Of a stretch of 64,000 nt of DNA, positions 45,196 through 61,118 are shown in pieces. How positions within the stretch are numbered: position 1 is the stretch's first letter; each line of letters starts with the position of its first letter. Under the pieces are notes generated by a model. The model did no database searches. It worked only from the letters and a program-made list of their open reading frames with translations, and was not told the origin of the DNA. The stretch is from CAVPUA01 sp963708805. Its GTDB lineage: Bacteria; Actinomycetota; Actinomycetes; Mycobacteriales; Jatrophihabitantaceae. The position numbers were made by a program, and so were the translations under genes. The stretch covers positions 992,001-1,056,000 of the forward strand of contig CAVPUA010000003.1 in assembly GCA_963708805.1 (NCBI GenBank), in the 5' to 3' direction.

Positions 45196-45303
45196 GCTGT
45201 GTTGCGCTGCCCTCTGACAACTCTCGACCCGTACAGGGTCTGATTTTGGTTGCCGGAAACAGCGACGTTCGGCCCGCACAGCTAGTCCTTGGAAGGACGC
45301 ATC

Positions 45304-48765
<3,462 letters not shown>

Positions 48766-48864
48766 CCCGACTGGTTCGACCTGGGGTGCGTTCGCGCGCC
48801 GCAGGTCGAACAACTCGACAACTAACCAAATGAACTAAACGCAATACCGACGAAGGTAGGAACC

Positions 48865-52774
<3,910 letters not shown>

Positions 52775-52789
52775 CGTCCGTATGGCTGC

Positions 52790-52829
52790 GGTTCGGCCCC
52801 CGTGTGCTCCGGCGCACGGGGGCCGAACC
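52790..52829 (+). terminator. Terminator after rpoC
   Basis: GGTTCGGCCCCCGTG (52790-52804) and CACGGGGGCCGAACC (52815-52829) form a perfect 15-bp stem around a 10-base loop, 16 bases after the rpoC stop. Confidence 0.82.
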
Positions 52830-52921
52830 CGTTTCGGGCTCGTCGTGATTTGCCTCGATCGCCGCAACTGGGCCGCATTAGATACTCTGACCAACGCCCA
52901 GCCGTATGACAGAGGTGAGTT

Positions 52922-53626
52922 TTGGTCAACGCACAGCAGTCGCGATCTCGACTGCCCACGCCACCGCGAGACCGACGAGGACTGCTGGCCGTATTGGCCT
53001 TCTCTTGATCGTGGTGGGCGCGCTGAGCGCCGCCCTGGTCGTCTATCGCACCGGCAATCGGGTGGACGTGCTCGTGGCCGCGCGCACGATTCCGGCCGGA
53101 CACAAGGTGACCGATGCCGACTTCACCACCACTCGCGTCGCCGCTGACGGCGGCAACGATCGTGCCGGCCAGCGCCGAGTCGAACTTCATCGGCAGCTAC
53201 GCCACCACCGGTGTCCCGTCCGGGTCGCTGATCAACGCGAAGATGTTCAAGGCGGGCCAGATCGTGCCGGACGACTCGGTCGTCCTCGGCCTCACCGTTG
53301 TCGGTCGACCAGCGCCCGGCGCGCGCGATCCAGCCCGGCGACATCGTCAAGATCTTCTACGGGCCCAAGAGCACACGTCGGCCAACTCCACGCCCAGTTC
53401 GACACCTCGTCGTCGGGACTGAGCAGCGGCGCGGTGATCGTGTCCGCCGCGCGGGTGGTCGACGTCGCGCACCGCGTCCACGAGCACCAACGGCACGGTG
53501 ACGATCTCGGTGCTGCTCACCAGCGACGATGCGTCCGCCCTCGTGCCGTACGCGGCCAGCGACCAGGTCGCGATCGGCGAGCTGCCCAGCAGCACGCACC
53601 TGTCGATCGACTTCGTGACGAGCTGA
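52922..53626 (+). CDS. cpaB: Pilus assembly protein CpaB/RcpC (multiple frameshifts)
   Basis: This is a Tad pilus periplasmic assembly protein with a SAF domain, about 235 residues after correction. TTG 52922 (AGAGGTGAG before it) opens VNAQQSRSRLPTPPRDRRG and then the membrane helix LLIVVGALSAALVVY. The SAF part includes AARTIPAGHKVTDADF, NFIGSYATTGVPSGSLINAKMF and QRPARAIQPGDIVKIFY. The C-terminal strand is NGTVTISVLLTSDDASALVPYAASDQ, with a stop at 53624-53626. About six indels (near 53003, 53138, 53298, 53370, 53402 and 53473) scramble the frame, so no single open frame covers it. It is the first gene of the Tad locus, and a TAGATACT -10-like element lies at 52879. Confidence 0.78.
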
Positions 53627-53631
53627 CGCCG

Positions 53632-54402
53632 ATGAGCGTCATCGCCTTCTTCTCGGCCAAGGGATCGCCCGGCACGACGACGGCGGCCATGCTCACGGCG
53701 TCGCTTGTGGCCCGGTCGCGCGTTGCTGGTCGACTGCGACCCGGTCGGCGGCGACATCGGTCTGCGGATGTCGGACCCGGCCGGCCACCCGCTCGAACCT
53801 CAACCGCGGCATGTTGACGCTGCTGCCGCTCGCCCGTCGGGCCATGTCGCCGCAGCGTGCTGCTCGATCACACCCAGCGCGTGATCGGCGGCGGCGAGGT
53901 GATCGTCGGGCTGTCCGGGCCCGAACAGGGCTACGCCGGCGGCGCGCTGTGGAGCGCGCTGGCCGACGCGTTCCACGGCTTGGACGGCTACGACGTGATC
54001 GTCGACCTGGGGCGCATCGACTCCCGCTCGCCGCTGCTGCCGATCCTGCAGCAGGCCAACCTCGCGGTCTGCATGATGGAGACGTCGGTTTCGAGTGTCT
54101 TCAGCGCCCGATCGCGGCTGCACAGCCTCGCGCCGGCGGTCGTCGGCCCGACCGGTGCCGCCCCGCTGCTGGGCATGGCCGTCAAGGCACCGACGGGCAG
54201 CCGGGACGTCGACGGTGCGGTGGCGACGATCCAGCAGGAGATCCCGGGCGCCATGTTCGTCGGCCAGCTCGCCACTGATCCGAAGGGCGCCGGGATCTTC
54301 GACGGCCATCCGGTCAGCCGGCCGGAACGGACGTTGCTGGTGCGCTCGGCCCGGGTGATGGTCGACAATCTGCTCGGGTTCGTCCATCCGGTCGGCACCT
54401 GA
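53632..54402 (+). CDS. tadZ: Tad pilus localisation ATPase TadZ/CpaE (multiple frameshifts)
   Basis: This is a MinD/ParA-like protein that positions the Tad machine. The deviant Walker A reads SAKGSPGTTTAAMLTASL at the N-terminus. The next strand, RALLVDCDPVGGDIGLRMSD, carries the ATPase Asp. YDVIVDLGRIDSRSPLLPILQQANLAV and the C-terminal region up to LLGFVHPVG are in one frame. Three or four indels between 53720 and 53860 break the N-terminal half. It starts at ATG 53632, 5 bases after cpaB, and cpaF follows. Confidence 0.78.
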
Positions 54403-54493
54403 CGTCGCGGCCCGGCCACAACCGAGCCACCGGGCCGTCGCCCGCCCCGCCGCGCGGCCGCCGCCGTGCGCACGCGAAGGAGGCTGATCAGCG

Positions 54494-55811
54494 ATGACCG
54501 CGGCGAATGACCAAGTCCTGATCCGGCGGCTGCGGGCCAGCGTCGCCGATCGCCTCAACCAGCAGCGGCGCAGCGACGAACTGGCCGGCCGCGCGCCGAT
54601 GAGCAGCGAGGACGAGCGGCAGTTCGCCCGGTCGCTGATCGTCCAGGTCCTCGAAGACCATGCGCGGGGCGAGATCAGCGACGGCCGCCCACCCATGTCG
54701 CCCGAGGAAGAGGAAGGCACCGCCTCGGCGATCCACGCGGCGCTGTTCGGCGTCGGCCGGTTGCAGCCGTTGCTCGACAACCCCGATGTCGAGAACGTCG
54801 ACATCAACGGCTGCGATCGCGTCTTCGTCGGCTACTCCGATGGCCGCGAGGAGCTGCACGAGCCGGTCGCCGAGACCGACGACGAGCTGATCGAGTTGAT
54901 CCAGGTGCTGGCCGCCAACGTCGGACTCGACCAGCCGGCCCTTCGACTCCGCCAACCCGCAGCTCGATCTGCGCCTGCCTGACGGGTCGCGCCTGTCGGC
55001 GGTCATGGGGGTCTGCTCGCGTCCCTCGGTCAGCATCCGTCGTTCGCGCCTGGGCAAGGTCAGCCTCGAGGATCTGGTCGGAAACGGCACGATGTCGCCC
55101 GAGGTCGCGACCTTTCTGCGGGCGGCGGTGCTCGGTCGGATGAACGTCATGATCGCCGGATCGACGAACTCGGGAAAGACCACGCTGCTGCGCGCGCTCG
55201 CCAACGAGATCCCGCCCACCGAGCGCCTCGTCACCGTCGAGCGCGCCCTCGAGCTCGGCCTCGACGCCTTCAGCGACCTTCATCCCAACGTCGTCGCCTT
55301 CGAGGAACGGCTGTCGAACTCGGAGGGCGTCGGTGGGGTGTCGATGGCTGAGCTCGTACGCCGCTCGCTGCGCATGAACCCGAGCCGGGTGATCGTCGGC
55401 GAGGTCCTCGGCGACGAGATCGTGACGATGCTGAACGCGATGAGCCAGGGCAACGACGGATCGCTGTCGACGATCCACGCCAACTCCTCGATCGAGGTGT
55501 TCAACCGTATCTCGACGTACGCCCTGCAGTCGGCCGAGAACCTGCCGGTCGAGGCGACGCACATGCTGATCGCCGGATCGATCAACTTCGTCGTGTTCCT
55601 GCGCAAGCGCAACGAGTACGAGAGCGGCGGGTCGCTCGTGCGGCGCATCGAGAGCATCCGTGAGGTCACCGGCATGGACGGCCGCGTGCTGTCGAGTGAA
55701 GTCTTCGCGCTCTCGCCCGACGGGCATGCGGTCGCGCACGCCCCGATCGCCCGCATCGACGCCCTGGAGCCGTACGGCTATTCGCCGGTGTTGAGCGGTC
55801 GTTGGACGTGA
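54494..55811 (+). CDS. cpaF: Pilus assembly ATPase CpaF/TadA (one frameshift)
   Basis: This is a type II/IV secretion ATPase, about 440 residues, that powers Tad pilus assembly. Walker A is AGSTNSGKTTLLRAL, and Walker B NPSRVIVGEVLGDEIVTMLNAMSQG. The catalytic His box is LSTIHANSS. The N-terminal domain contains VGRLQPLLDNPDVENVDINGCD. One extra base near 54942 (CCGGCCCTTCG) splits the frame; corrected, it reads PAFDSANPQLDLRLPDGSRLSAV. AAGGAGG precedes ATG 54494, and the stop overlaps tadB (GTGA). Confidence 0.92.
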
Positions 55812-56677
55812 ACGTCCTGGCCATCGCGGCCGGTGCCGTCTTCGGGCTCGGCCTGTTCGTGCTCGTGCTGGTGTTCACCGGCGTGCCGCAGGCGCCCGGC
55901 GGCAAGCCGACCCGGCGTCGCCGCTCGGTCTCGCCCAACCAGCGCACCTGGATGCTGGTCCGCGGGCTCGTCCTCGGCGCGCTCACCCTGTTGCTCACGC
56001 GCTGGGTGGTCGCGGCGCTGGCCATGGCCGCGCTCGGGTTCTTCTGGGAGCGAGTCGCCGGCAGTGGCACCGAGCGCGTCGGCATCGCCCGGCTCGAGGC
56101 GATGGCGGGCTGGACCGAATCGTTGCGCGACACCATCGCCGGCGCGATCGGCCTCGAGCAGGCGATCCCGGCCACGGCGGCGAACGCCAACGTCGCGATC
56201 CGTCCGTCGCTGAACCTGCTGGTCGACCGGCTGCGAATCCGCGAACCGCTGCCGAGTGCGTTGCTCGCGTTCGCCGAGGACATCAACGACCCGAGCGCCG
56301 ACGTCATCTGCGCCGCACTCGTGCTGAACGCACGCCTGCGCGGTCCCGGGCTGCGCGACGTGCTGACCGCGCTGGCGATCTCGGCCCGCGAAGAACTCGA
56401 CATGCGCCGACGCATCGAGGCCGGGCGCAAGAGCATCCGCAGCAGCGTGCGCATCGTGCTGTTCATCGTGCTGGGCGTGATGGGTCTGCTCGCGGTGTTC
56501 AACCGCCACTACGTCGCGCCCTATTCATCGGCCACGGGGCAGCTCGTGCTGTTGCTCGTGGTCCTGCTGCTGGCCGGCGGGCTGTTGTGGCTGCGCAAGC
56601 TGGCGTCGCCGCCGAGCACCGAGCGCTTCCTCGTCGGTTCGAGCGTCGACATCACCAGCGGTCAGGTGCTCGGATGA
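55808..56677 (+). CDS. tadB: Tad pilus inner-membrane platform protein TadB
   Basis: This 289-residue protein of the T2SSF family starts at GTG 55808 within the cpaF stop. It has an N-terminal helix and a second hydrophobic pair near residues 55-80. The cytoplasmic T2SSF domain (ARLEAMAGWTESLRDTIAGAIGLEQAIPATA ... LALLAFAEDINDPSADVI-like core ... ELDMRRRIEAGRKSIRSSVRI) is followed by two closing transmembrane helices. It forms the assembly platform with TadC. Confidence 0.9.
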   Translation: MNVLAIAAGAVFGLGLFVLVLVFTGVPQAPGGKPTRRRRSVSPNQRTWMLVRGLVLGALTLLLTRWVVAALAMAALGFFWERVAGSGTERVGIARLEAMAGWTESLRDTIAGAIGLEQAIPATAANANVAIRPSLNLLVDRLRIREPLPSALLAFAEDINDPSADVICAALVLNARLRGPGLRDVLTALAISAREELDMRRRIEAGRKSIRSSVRIVLFIVLGVMGLLAVFNRHYVAPYSSATGQLVLLLVVLLLAGGLLWLRKLASPPSTERFLVGSSVDITSGQVLG

Positions 56678-57594
56678 TCTGGGCCACCGTGTGGGGGGCG
56701 GTCGCCGGCTGGGGCGTCTACCTGCTGATCCGCGTGTGGCTGCGACCCCGTCCCGGGGTGGCGTCGATGATCGCGCGCATCGATTCCGGGGCGCGTTCGA
56801 TGCAGACCCGAACGGTCACTCAGCTCGAGGTTCAGCAGGGCCGCGACAACGGCTTGAACGGCATCATGGCCCGGCTGGCGGATCGCCTCGAGGTGCTGGC
56901 CGCCGATCGGGGCTGGCGGCTCGGACGGGTGCGGGCCGATCTTGCGATCATGAACCGCACGGTCGGATCGTTCCTGGCCACCAAGACCGTCCTCGGCCTC
57001 GTCTTCTTTCTGCTGGCCCCCGTGCTCTGGTCGGCCCTGCGGGTGGCCGGCATCCCGCTGTCGCCGGCCGTCCCCGCGTTCGCCGCCGTCGTGCTCGGCG
57101 TGTTCGCCTTCTTCGTCCCTGACCTCGCCCTGCGCAGCGAGGCGGCGCAACGGCGTCGGGACTTCCGCCGCGTCGTCGGGATCTTCCTCGATCTGGTCGC
57201 CATGAACCTGGCCGGCGGTCGCGGTCTGCCCGAGGCGCTGCTGTCGGCGTCCACGATCAGTGAGCAGTGGGCGCTCGTGCGGATTCGCCAGGCCCTGGCC
57301 AATGCCCGGCTGTTCGGCACCACGCCGTGGGCCGCGCTGGGTGATCTCGGCAAGGAGGTGGACGTCGAGGAGCTCACCGACCTGTCGGCGGCACTGTTGC
57401 TGGCCGCCGACGACGGCGCCAAGATCCGCCAGTCGCTGAGTGCGCGCGCCGCGACGCTGCGTCGGCGCGAGCTGGCCGACGCCGAGGGTGACGCCGGCGA
57501 GCAGTCCCAGTCGATGCTCGTGGCGCAGCTCGTCCTGTGCTTGGCGTTTATGGTGTTTTTGGCGTATCCAGCGGTTTCGGCGCTGACATCGTAG
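56674..57594 (+). CDS. tadC: Tad pilus inner-membrane platform protein TadC
   Basis: This 306-residue T2SSF-family partner of TadB starts at ATG 56674, overlapping the tadB stop. An N-terminal helix comes first. The hydrophobic pair at about residues 105-150 (TKTVLGLVFFLLAPVLWSAL) is followed by the cytoplasmic core RRDFRRVVGIFLDLVAMNLAGGRGLPEALLSAS and the C-terminal helix QLVLCLAFMVFLAYPAVSALTS. Confidence 0.9.
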   Translation: MIWATVWGAVAGWGVYLLIRVWLRPRPGVASMIARIDSGARSMQTRTVTQLEVQQGRDNGLNGIMARLADRLEVLAADRGWRLGRVRADLAIMNRTVGSFLATKTVLGLVFFLLAPVLWSALRVAGIPLSPAVPAFAAVVLGVFAFFVPDLALRSEAAQRRRDFRRVVGIFLDLVAMNLAGGRGLPEALLSASTISEQWALVRIRQALANARLFGTTPWAALGDLGKEVDVEELTDLSAALLLAADDGAKIRQSLSARAATLRRRELADAEGDAGEQSQSMLVAQLVLCLAFMVFLAYPAVSALTS

Positions 57595-57665
57595 GATTTG
57601 CGTGAGCCTTCCACGGGCATAGTTCGGTGGACCGCGATTTAGTCACCTCGAAGGGACCGCTGGGG

Positions 57666-57893
57666 ATGTTCTTGTACCCGATGATGCTTCTGCAGATCGT
57701 GCTCGTCCGCGCTCGAGCGTTGCGCGCCGACGACCGCCGTGACCGCGGGGCATCGGCCATCGAGTGGGCGATCATCGCCGCCATCACCGTGGTGGCGGCC
57801 GTCGGCATCGGGGCAATCGTCTACAACATCGTCAAGGACAAGTCGAGCACGCTACAGAAGTGTGGAAACACCAACCCGGGCGACAGCTGCTGA
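57666..57893 (+). CDS. flp: Flp-type pilin
   Basis: This is the pilin subunit of the Tad pilus, 75 residues from ATG 57666 (a GTG at 57627 is an alternative start). The class III prepilin cleavage site is visible as RDRG|ASAIEW, with Glu at +5 and Trp where many Flp pilins have Tyr. The hydrophobic assembly helix AIIAAITVVAAVGIGAIVYNIV follows. The mature protein is only about 48 residues. The C-terminus ends LQKCGNTNPGDSC, with two Cys nine positions apart that could form a disulfide loop. The prepilin peptidase needed is not in the window. Confidence 0.88.
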   Translation: MFLYPMMLLQIVLVRARALRADDRRDRGASAIEWAIIAAITVVAAVGIGAIVYNIVKDKSSTLQKCGNTNPGDSC

Positions 57894-57900
57894 TCCTGCG

Positions 57901-58308
57901 ATGACGGCACGGTGGGGGCGGCGCGACGACGGCGAGAGCGCGGTCGAGTTCGCGATCCTGGCGTTGCCGTTCCTGCTGGTCATCTTCCTGCTGATCCAGG
58001 CCGGTCTCTGGTTCTACGGCCGCCAGGTCGCGCTCAACGCCGCCCGCGAAGGCGTCTCGCAGCTCAGGCTGGCCCAGACGCCCGAAGCGTGTGAGGGCGA
58101 GGCGCCGCAAGTCCAGGCCCACGTCGAGGCGTTCGCCCAGAACGTCGGCAGCGACGCGCTCGACTCGCCCACCATGGACGCCCCGAAGTGCAACGACACC
58201 ACCGTCTCGGTGACCGTGCGCGGGCATGCGGTCAGCCTGGTGCCGGGCCTGACCCTCAACGTGACTCAGGTGGCCAACGGCCAGGTCGAGAAGTTCGAGG
58301 CGCCGTGA
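57901..58308 (+). CDS. tadE: TadE-like minor pilin (first)
   Basis: This 135-residue pseudopilin has the cleavage-type motif RDDG|ESAVEF followed by the hydrophobic helix AILALPFLLVIFLLIQAGLW. The remaining external domain has two Cys. It starts at ATG 57901, 7 bases after flp, and overlaps the next TadE-like gene by four bases. Confidence 0.86.
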   Translation: MTARWGRRDDGESAVEFAILALPFLLVIFLLIQAGLWFYGRQVALNAAREGVSQLRLAQTPEACEGEAPQVQAHVEAFAQNVGSDALDSPTMDAPKCNDTTVSVTVRGHAVSLVPGLTLNVTQVANGQVEKFEAP

Positions 58309-58748
58309 AGGTTCGTCTTCGCGATGATCGTGGCGCGATGGTGGTCGAATTCGCGATCCTCATCCCGGTGCTGTTCTTGATCTTCGCGCTGATCTACGCG
58401 TTCGGGCAGAAGGTGCAGGCGGATGGACTGCTGGACTCCGGTGCTCGCGACGGCGCCCGCGCGGCCAGCCAGGCCCGCAGCTTCGACGAGGCGCAGGACG
58501 TCGCGCGGCAGGCGGTCACCGAGGTCATCGGCAGCAGCTCGGCCGAGTGCACGAACACCTTGAACGTGACCGTCGACGACGGCGACGCGACCCGCTTCGA
58601 ACCGGGGCAGCCGGTGACCGTGCTGGCCAGCTGCCGCTATCACGCCTACATCGCCGGCGTGACGTTGACGCTCAATCCGACCTCGACGTTCAGCAGCGAG
58701 CTCGACGTGAACCGCGGCATCTGCCCGGCCGGCGAGGACACGTGCTGA
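58305..58748 (+). CDS. TadE-like minor pilin (second)
   Basis: This 147-residue paralogue starts at GTG 58305. The motif DDRG|AMVVEF and the helix AILIPVLFLIFALIYAFG are the TadE signature. Four Cys lie in the external domain (SSAECTNT, LASCRYH, NRGICPAGEDTC). It overlaps the following gene by 7 bases. Confidence 0.85.
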   Translation: MKVRLRDDRGAMVVEFAILIPVLFLIFALIYAFGQKVQADGLLDSGARDGARAASQARSFDEAQDVARQAVTEVIGSSSAECTNTLNVTVDDGDATRFEPGQPVTVLASCRYHAYIAGVTLTLNPTSTFSSELDVNRGICPAGEDTC

Positions 58749-59224
58749 CGCGGGTGCGCGACGATCGGGGTGCCCTCGCCCCGGCGGTCGCCTGCCTGCT
58801 CGTCGCGCTGTTCGTCCTGACCGGTCTGGTCGTCGACGGCTCGCGCTACCTCGATGCCCGCTCGACCGCTCAGGCCTACGCCGAGGAAGCCGCCCGGGCC
58901 GGCGCGATGGAGGTCGACCTCAACCAGCCGGACCTCGCGTTGTTGCCCGACGACCAGGTGCGGGCTCAGATCGCGACGTACTGCGACCGGATCAAGCTCG
59001 ACACCAACAGCTCGAACACCACGAACGCCCGCGTGACCGGATGTGGCCCGGCACCCGACATGATCACCAAGACGGCGGCCGGCAATCCGATCGTCGTGCA
59101 CGCCCAGGTCACCGTCGTGATCAACACCTGGATGCTGGACATGATCGGTGCCAACTCGTTCACCGCGACGGTCAGCGCCAGCGCCGAGCCGCAAGAGGGC
59201 ATCACCACACCCGACGTCAACTGA
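58742..59224 (+). CDS. TadG-like pilus protein
   Basis: This 160-residue protein starts at GTG 58742. RVRDDRG|ALAPAVACLLVALFVLTGLVVDGSRYL is the TadG-type N-terminus with a pilin-like processing site, but without the Glu at +5. It lacks the VWA domain of long TadG proteins, so it is the short actinobacterial form (Rv3654c-like). It closes the pilin block. Confidence 0.8.
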   Translation: MLTRVRDDRGALAPAVACLLVALFVLTGLVVDGSRYLDARSTAQAYAEEAARAGAMEVDLNQPDLALLPDDQVRAQIATYCDRIKLDTNSSNTTNARVTGCGPAPDMITKTAAGNPIVVHAQVTVVINTWMLDMIGANSFTATVSASAEPQEGITTPDVN

Positions 59225-59313
59225 CGCTTCACTGTTTTCGCCCGGTTTGTGGCCCCGGTGTGTATGCGGCATCCTGGTTGGGTAGCTTTTGGGTGAAGAG
59301 GGACGGAGGCCTG

Positions 59314-59911
59314 ATGCGAGCGACTGCCGCCGCGTGCGTCGCCGTCGTCGGCGTGCTCGCCCTGGCTGGATGCTCGGGCAGCAGCAAGGCGAAGGTAACT
59401 CCTGCGGCCGGGTCTACCTCGGCGCCGTCGGCCGCCACCTCAGCAAGTCCGTCGCCCAGCCCGTCGTCGTCGGCACCCGCTGTCTCCGTTCGAGTCCGAT
59501 CCGGCGGTGATCGCGTTGCGCGCCTGGGCGTCGCTCTCCGCCAAGGACTTCAACAACAAACAGGACTTCACCGATCCGAGCCTGCTCGCGATGGAAACTG
59601 TGCCGTTCCAGACGGCGATGCCCGCGACCTACTCCGACGACGCCAAGGCCGGGCTGCAGTACCCAGGCCCGTTGCCGTTCACGCCGGTCGCGGTGACAAA
59701 GACTTCACCAACTGAAACAGTCGTGTCGACCTGTCTCGTGGGGCAGGGTTTCGCGATCAGCCCAGCGACGAATCAGCCGGTCGGCTCCCTCTCGCTGCTG
59801 CCCGGGCAGTTCACCATGTCACTGTCGAACGGTCATTGGCTGGTCGCGGATTCTGAACCGTCCACAACGGTGAGTTGCGCCAACGTCTCTGCGGATTTGC
59901 AGAAATGGTGA
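59314..59911 (+). CDS. Putative lipoprotein of unknown function (one frameshift)
   Basis: The gene has about 200 codons. ATG 59314, with GGACGGAGG before it, opens a lipoprotein signal peptide with lipobox LAGC. A Ser/Ala/Pro-rich linker follows. A one-base loss near 59482 shifts the frame. The rest reads PFESDPAVIALRAWASLSAKDFNNKQDF and ends with GHWLVADSEPSTTVSCANVSADLQKW, which resembles an NTF2-like or surface adaptor fold. It lies directly after the pilin genes, overlaps the next gene by 7 bases, and is probably part of the envelope machinery around the pilus. No family name can be given. Confidence 0.65.
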
Positions 59912-60942
59912 GCAAGCCGCGGCTGATTGCCGCCGTCATCGGAATGCTGGTGCTGCTCGTTGCTCTTGCTGGTGTCAACGCGTCCAGCGCGGGAGCAGCT
60001 GGTTACGCGCCCGTCGGCGGACAACCGCCGGCGACAAATCCGGCGCCGGGGCCGGTCACGACCACTCCGACTACCGGTACGACCACGCACGGCACGGTGG
60101 GGTCGTGTTCGTTGTATGGCGGCCCGAACGGGTTCGGGGTGTCGTGCGCGAACGGGTCGGATCAACTCGCCAACATCAAGACGATCCTGGCCGGTCAGCC
60201 GTTGCCGGGGTGCTGGGACGACCCGCTGCCCGCCGACGAGCAGGACGGCTTGGACACCACGAAGTTCAGTTGGTACCTGCAGACATGTCTGACCGGGATC
60301 GATCCGACGACGTTGGCGATCACCTCGCCGACGGGCAAGCCGGTGTTCAGCGTTTCCCTGGTCTGGTTCCCGAAGGACCCGGCGCCGACGACGTGTCCGT
60401 CGCTGTCACCGCAGCCGACGGTCAACCCGGCCTGCGTGATCACCTTGACCCCGCCGCAGCGGACGCTGGTCAACGTCGAGTCCCATGATCAGGTGATTCC
60501 GTTCCCGACCGCGATCCCGACGCCGGGCGGCACCGTGGTGGTCAACAAACCCATTGCGTTCGTCGACTCCACGCCGACCACGGTCGGACCGCTGGACGAG
60601 AGCGACGACGGCTTGGGCACGATCACCATGAAGGCGGTCATGACCGGCTACGTCGTCCATCCGCTGGGCGACGATACGACCATCCCGAACTGCTCGGGCA
60701 CGGTTGCCGCCAACGCGGGCGACACACCGGCCAGCCTGCCGGCCGCGTGCTGGTACACCTACAAGGCGTCCTCGGCCGGCAAGGGGACCGACGATCAGTA
60801 CCCGGCCTTCGCGGTCGCCACCTGGGTCATCCAGTACAGCACCGACGGCGGCGCCACCTGGACCACCTTCAACACCTTCACCAAGACCGGCCAGACCCCC
60901 GTGCCTGTCAAGGAGATTCAGACGGTTGTTGTGGGCAGTTGA
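59905..60942 (+). CDS. Secreted protein of unknown function
   Basis: This is a 345-residue protein with a Sec signal peptide (LIAAVIGMLVLLVALAGVNASSAGA). A Thr/Pro-rich linker (TTTPTTGTTTHG) precedes a beta-rich body with six or more Cys (SCSLYGG, VSCANGS, GCWDDP, QTCLTG). There is no membrane anchor after the signal peptide. The start ATG 59905 overlaps the lipoprotein stop, so the two are coupled. I do not recognise the family. Position suggests an exported accessory to the Tad pilus. Confidence 0.7.
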   Translation: MVSKPRLIAAVIGMLVLLVALAGVNASSAGAAGYAPVGGQPPATNPAPGPVTTTPTTGTTTHGTVGSCSLYGGPNGFGVSCANGSDQLANIKTILAGQPLPGCWDDPLPADEQDGLDTTKFSWYLQTCLTGIDPTTLAITSPTGKPVFSVSLVWFPKDPAPTTCPSLSPQPTVNPACVITLTPPQRTLVNVESHDQVIPFPTAIPTPGGTVVVNKPIAFVDSTPTTVGPLDESDDGLGTITMKAVMTGYVVHPLGDDTTIPNCSGTVAANAGDTPASLPAACWYTYKASSAGKGTDDQYPAFAVATWVIQYSTDGGATWTTFNTFTKTGQTPVPVKEIQTVVVGS

Positions 60943-61037
60943 TCCGAGTCGGTGCAAAGGAGTCGCTGCTGGATCTCTTCGACGCCGTCAGTTCCAGCTT
61001 CCGGCTGGTCACCGATGCGTGACGCATCCGAGCTGTA

Positions 61038-61067
61038 TTGGACGGTTTGCGGCCCGCCAGTTAGCCT
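61038..61067 (+). promoter_or_regulatory. Putative promoter of the LysM-BTAD gene
   Basis: TTGGAC (61038-61043) and TAGCCT (61062-61067) are 18 bases apart, about 50 bases before the start codon. A perfect hairpin, GATGCG-tga-CGCATC, lies just upstream and may terminate the preceding gene. Confidence 0.5.
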
Positions 61068-61118
61068 CGATCTAACGGAGTCAGCTGGAGGCGTCCAGAT
61101 CATGCAGTCACTAGCCAA

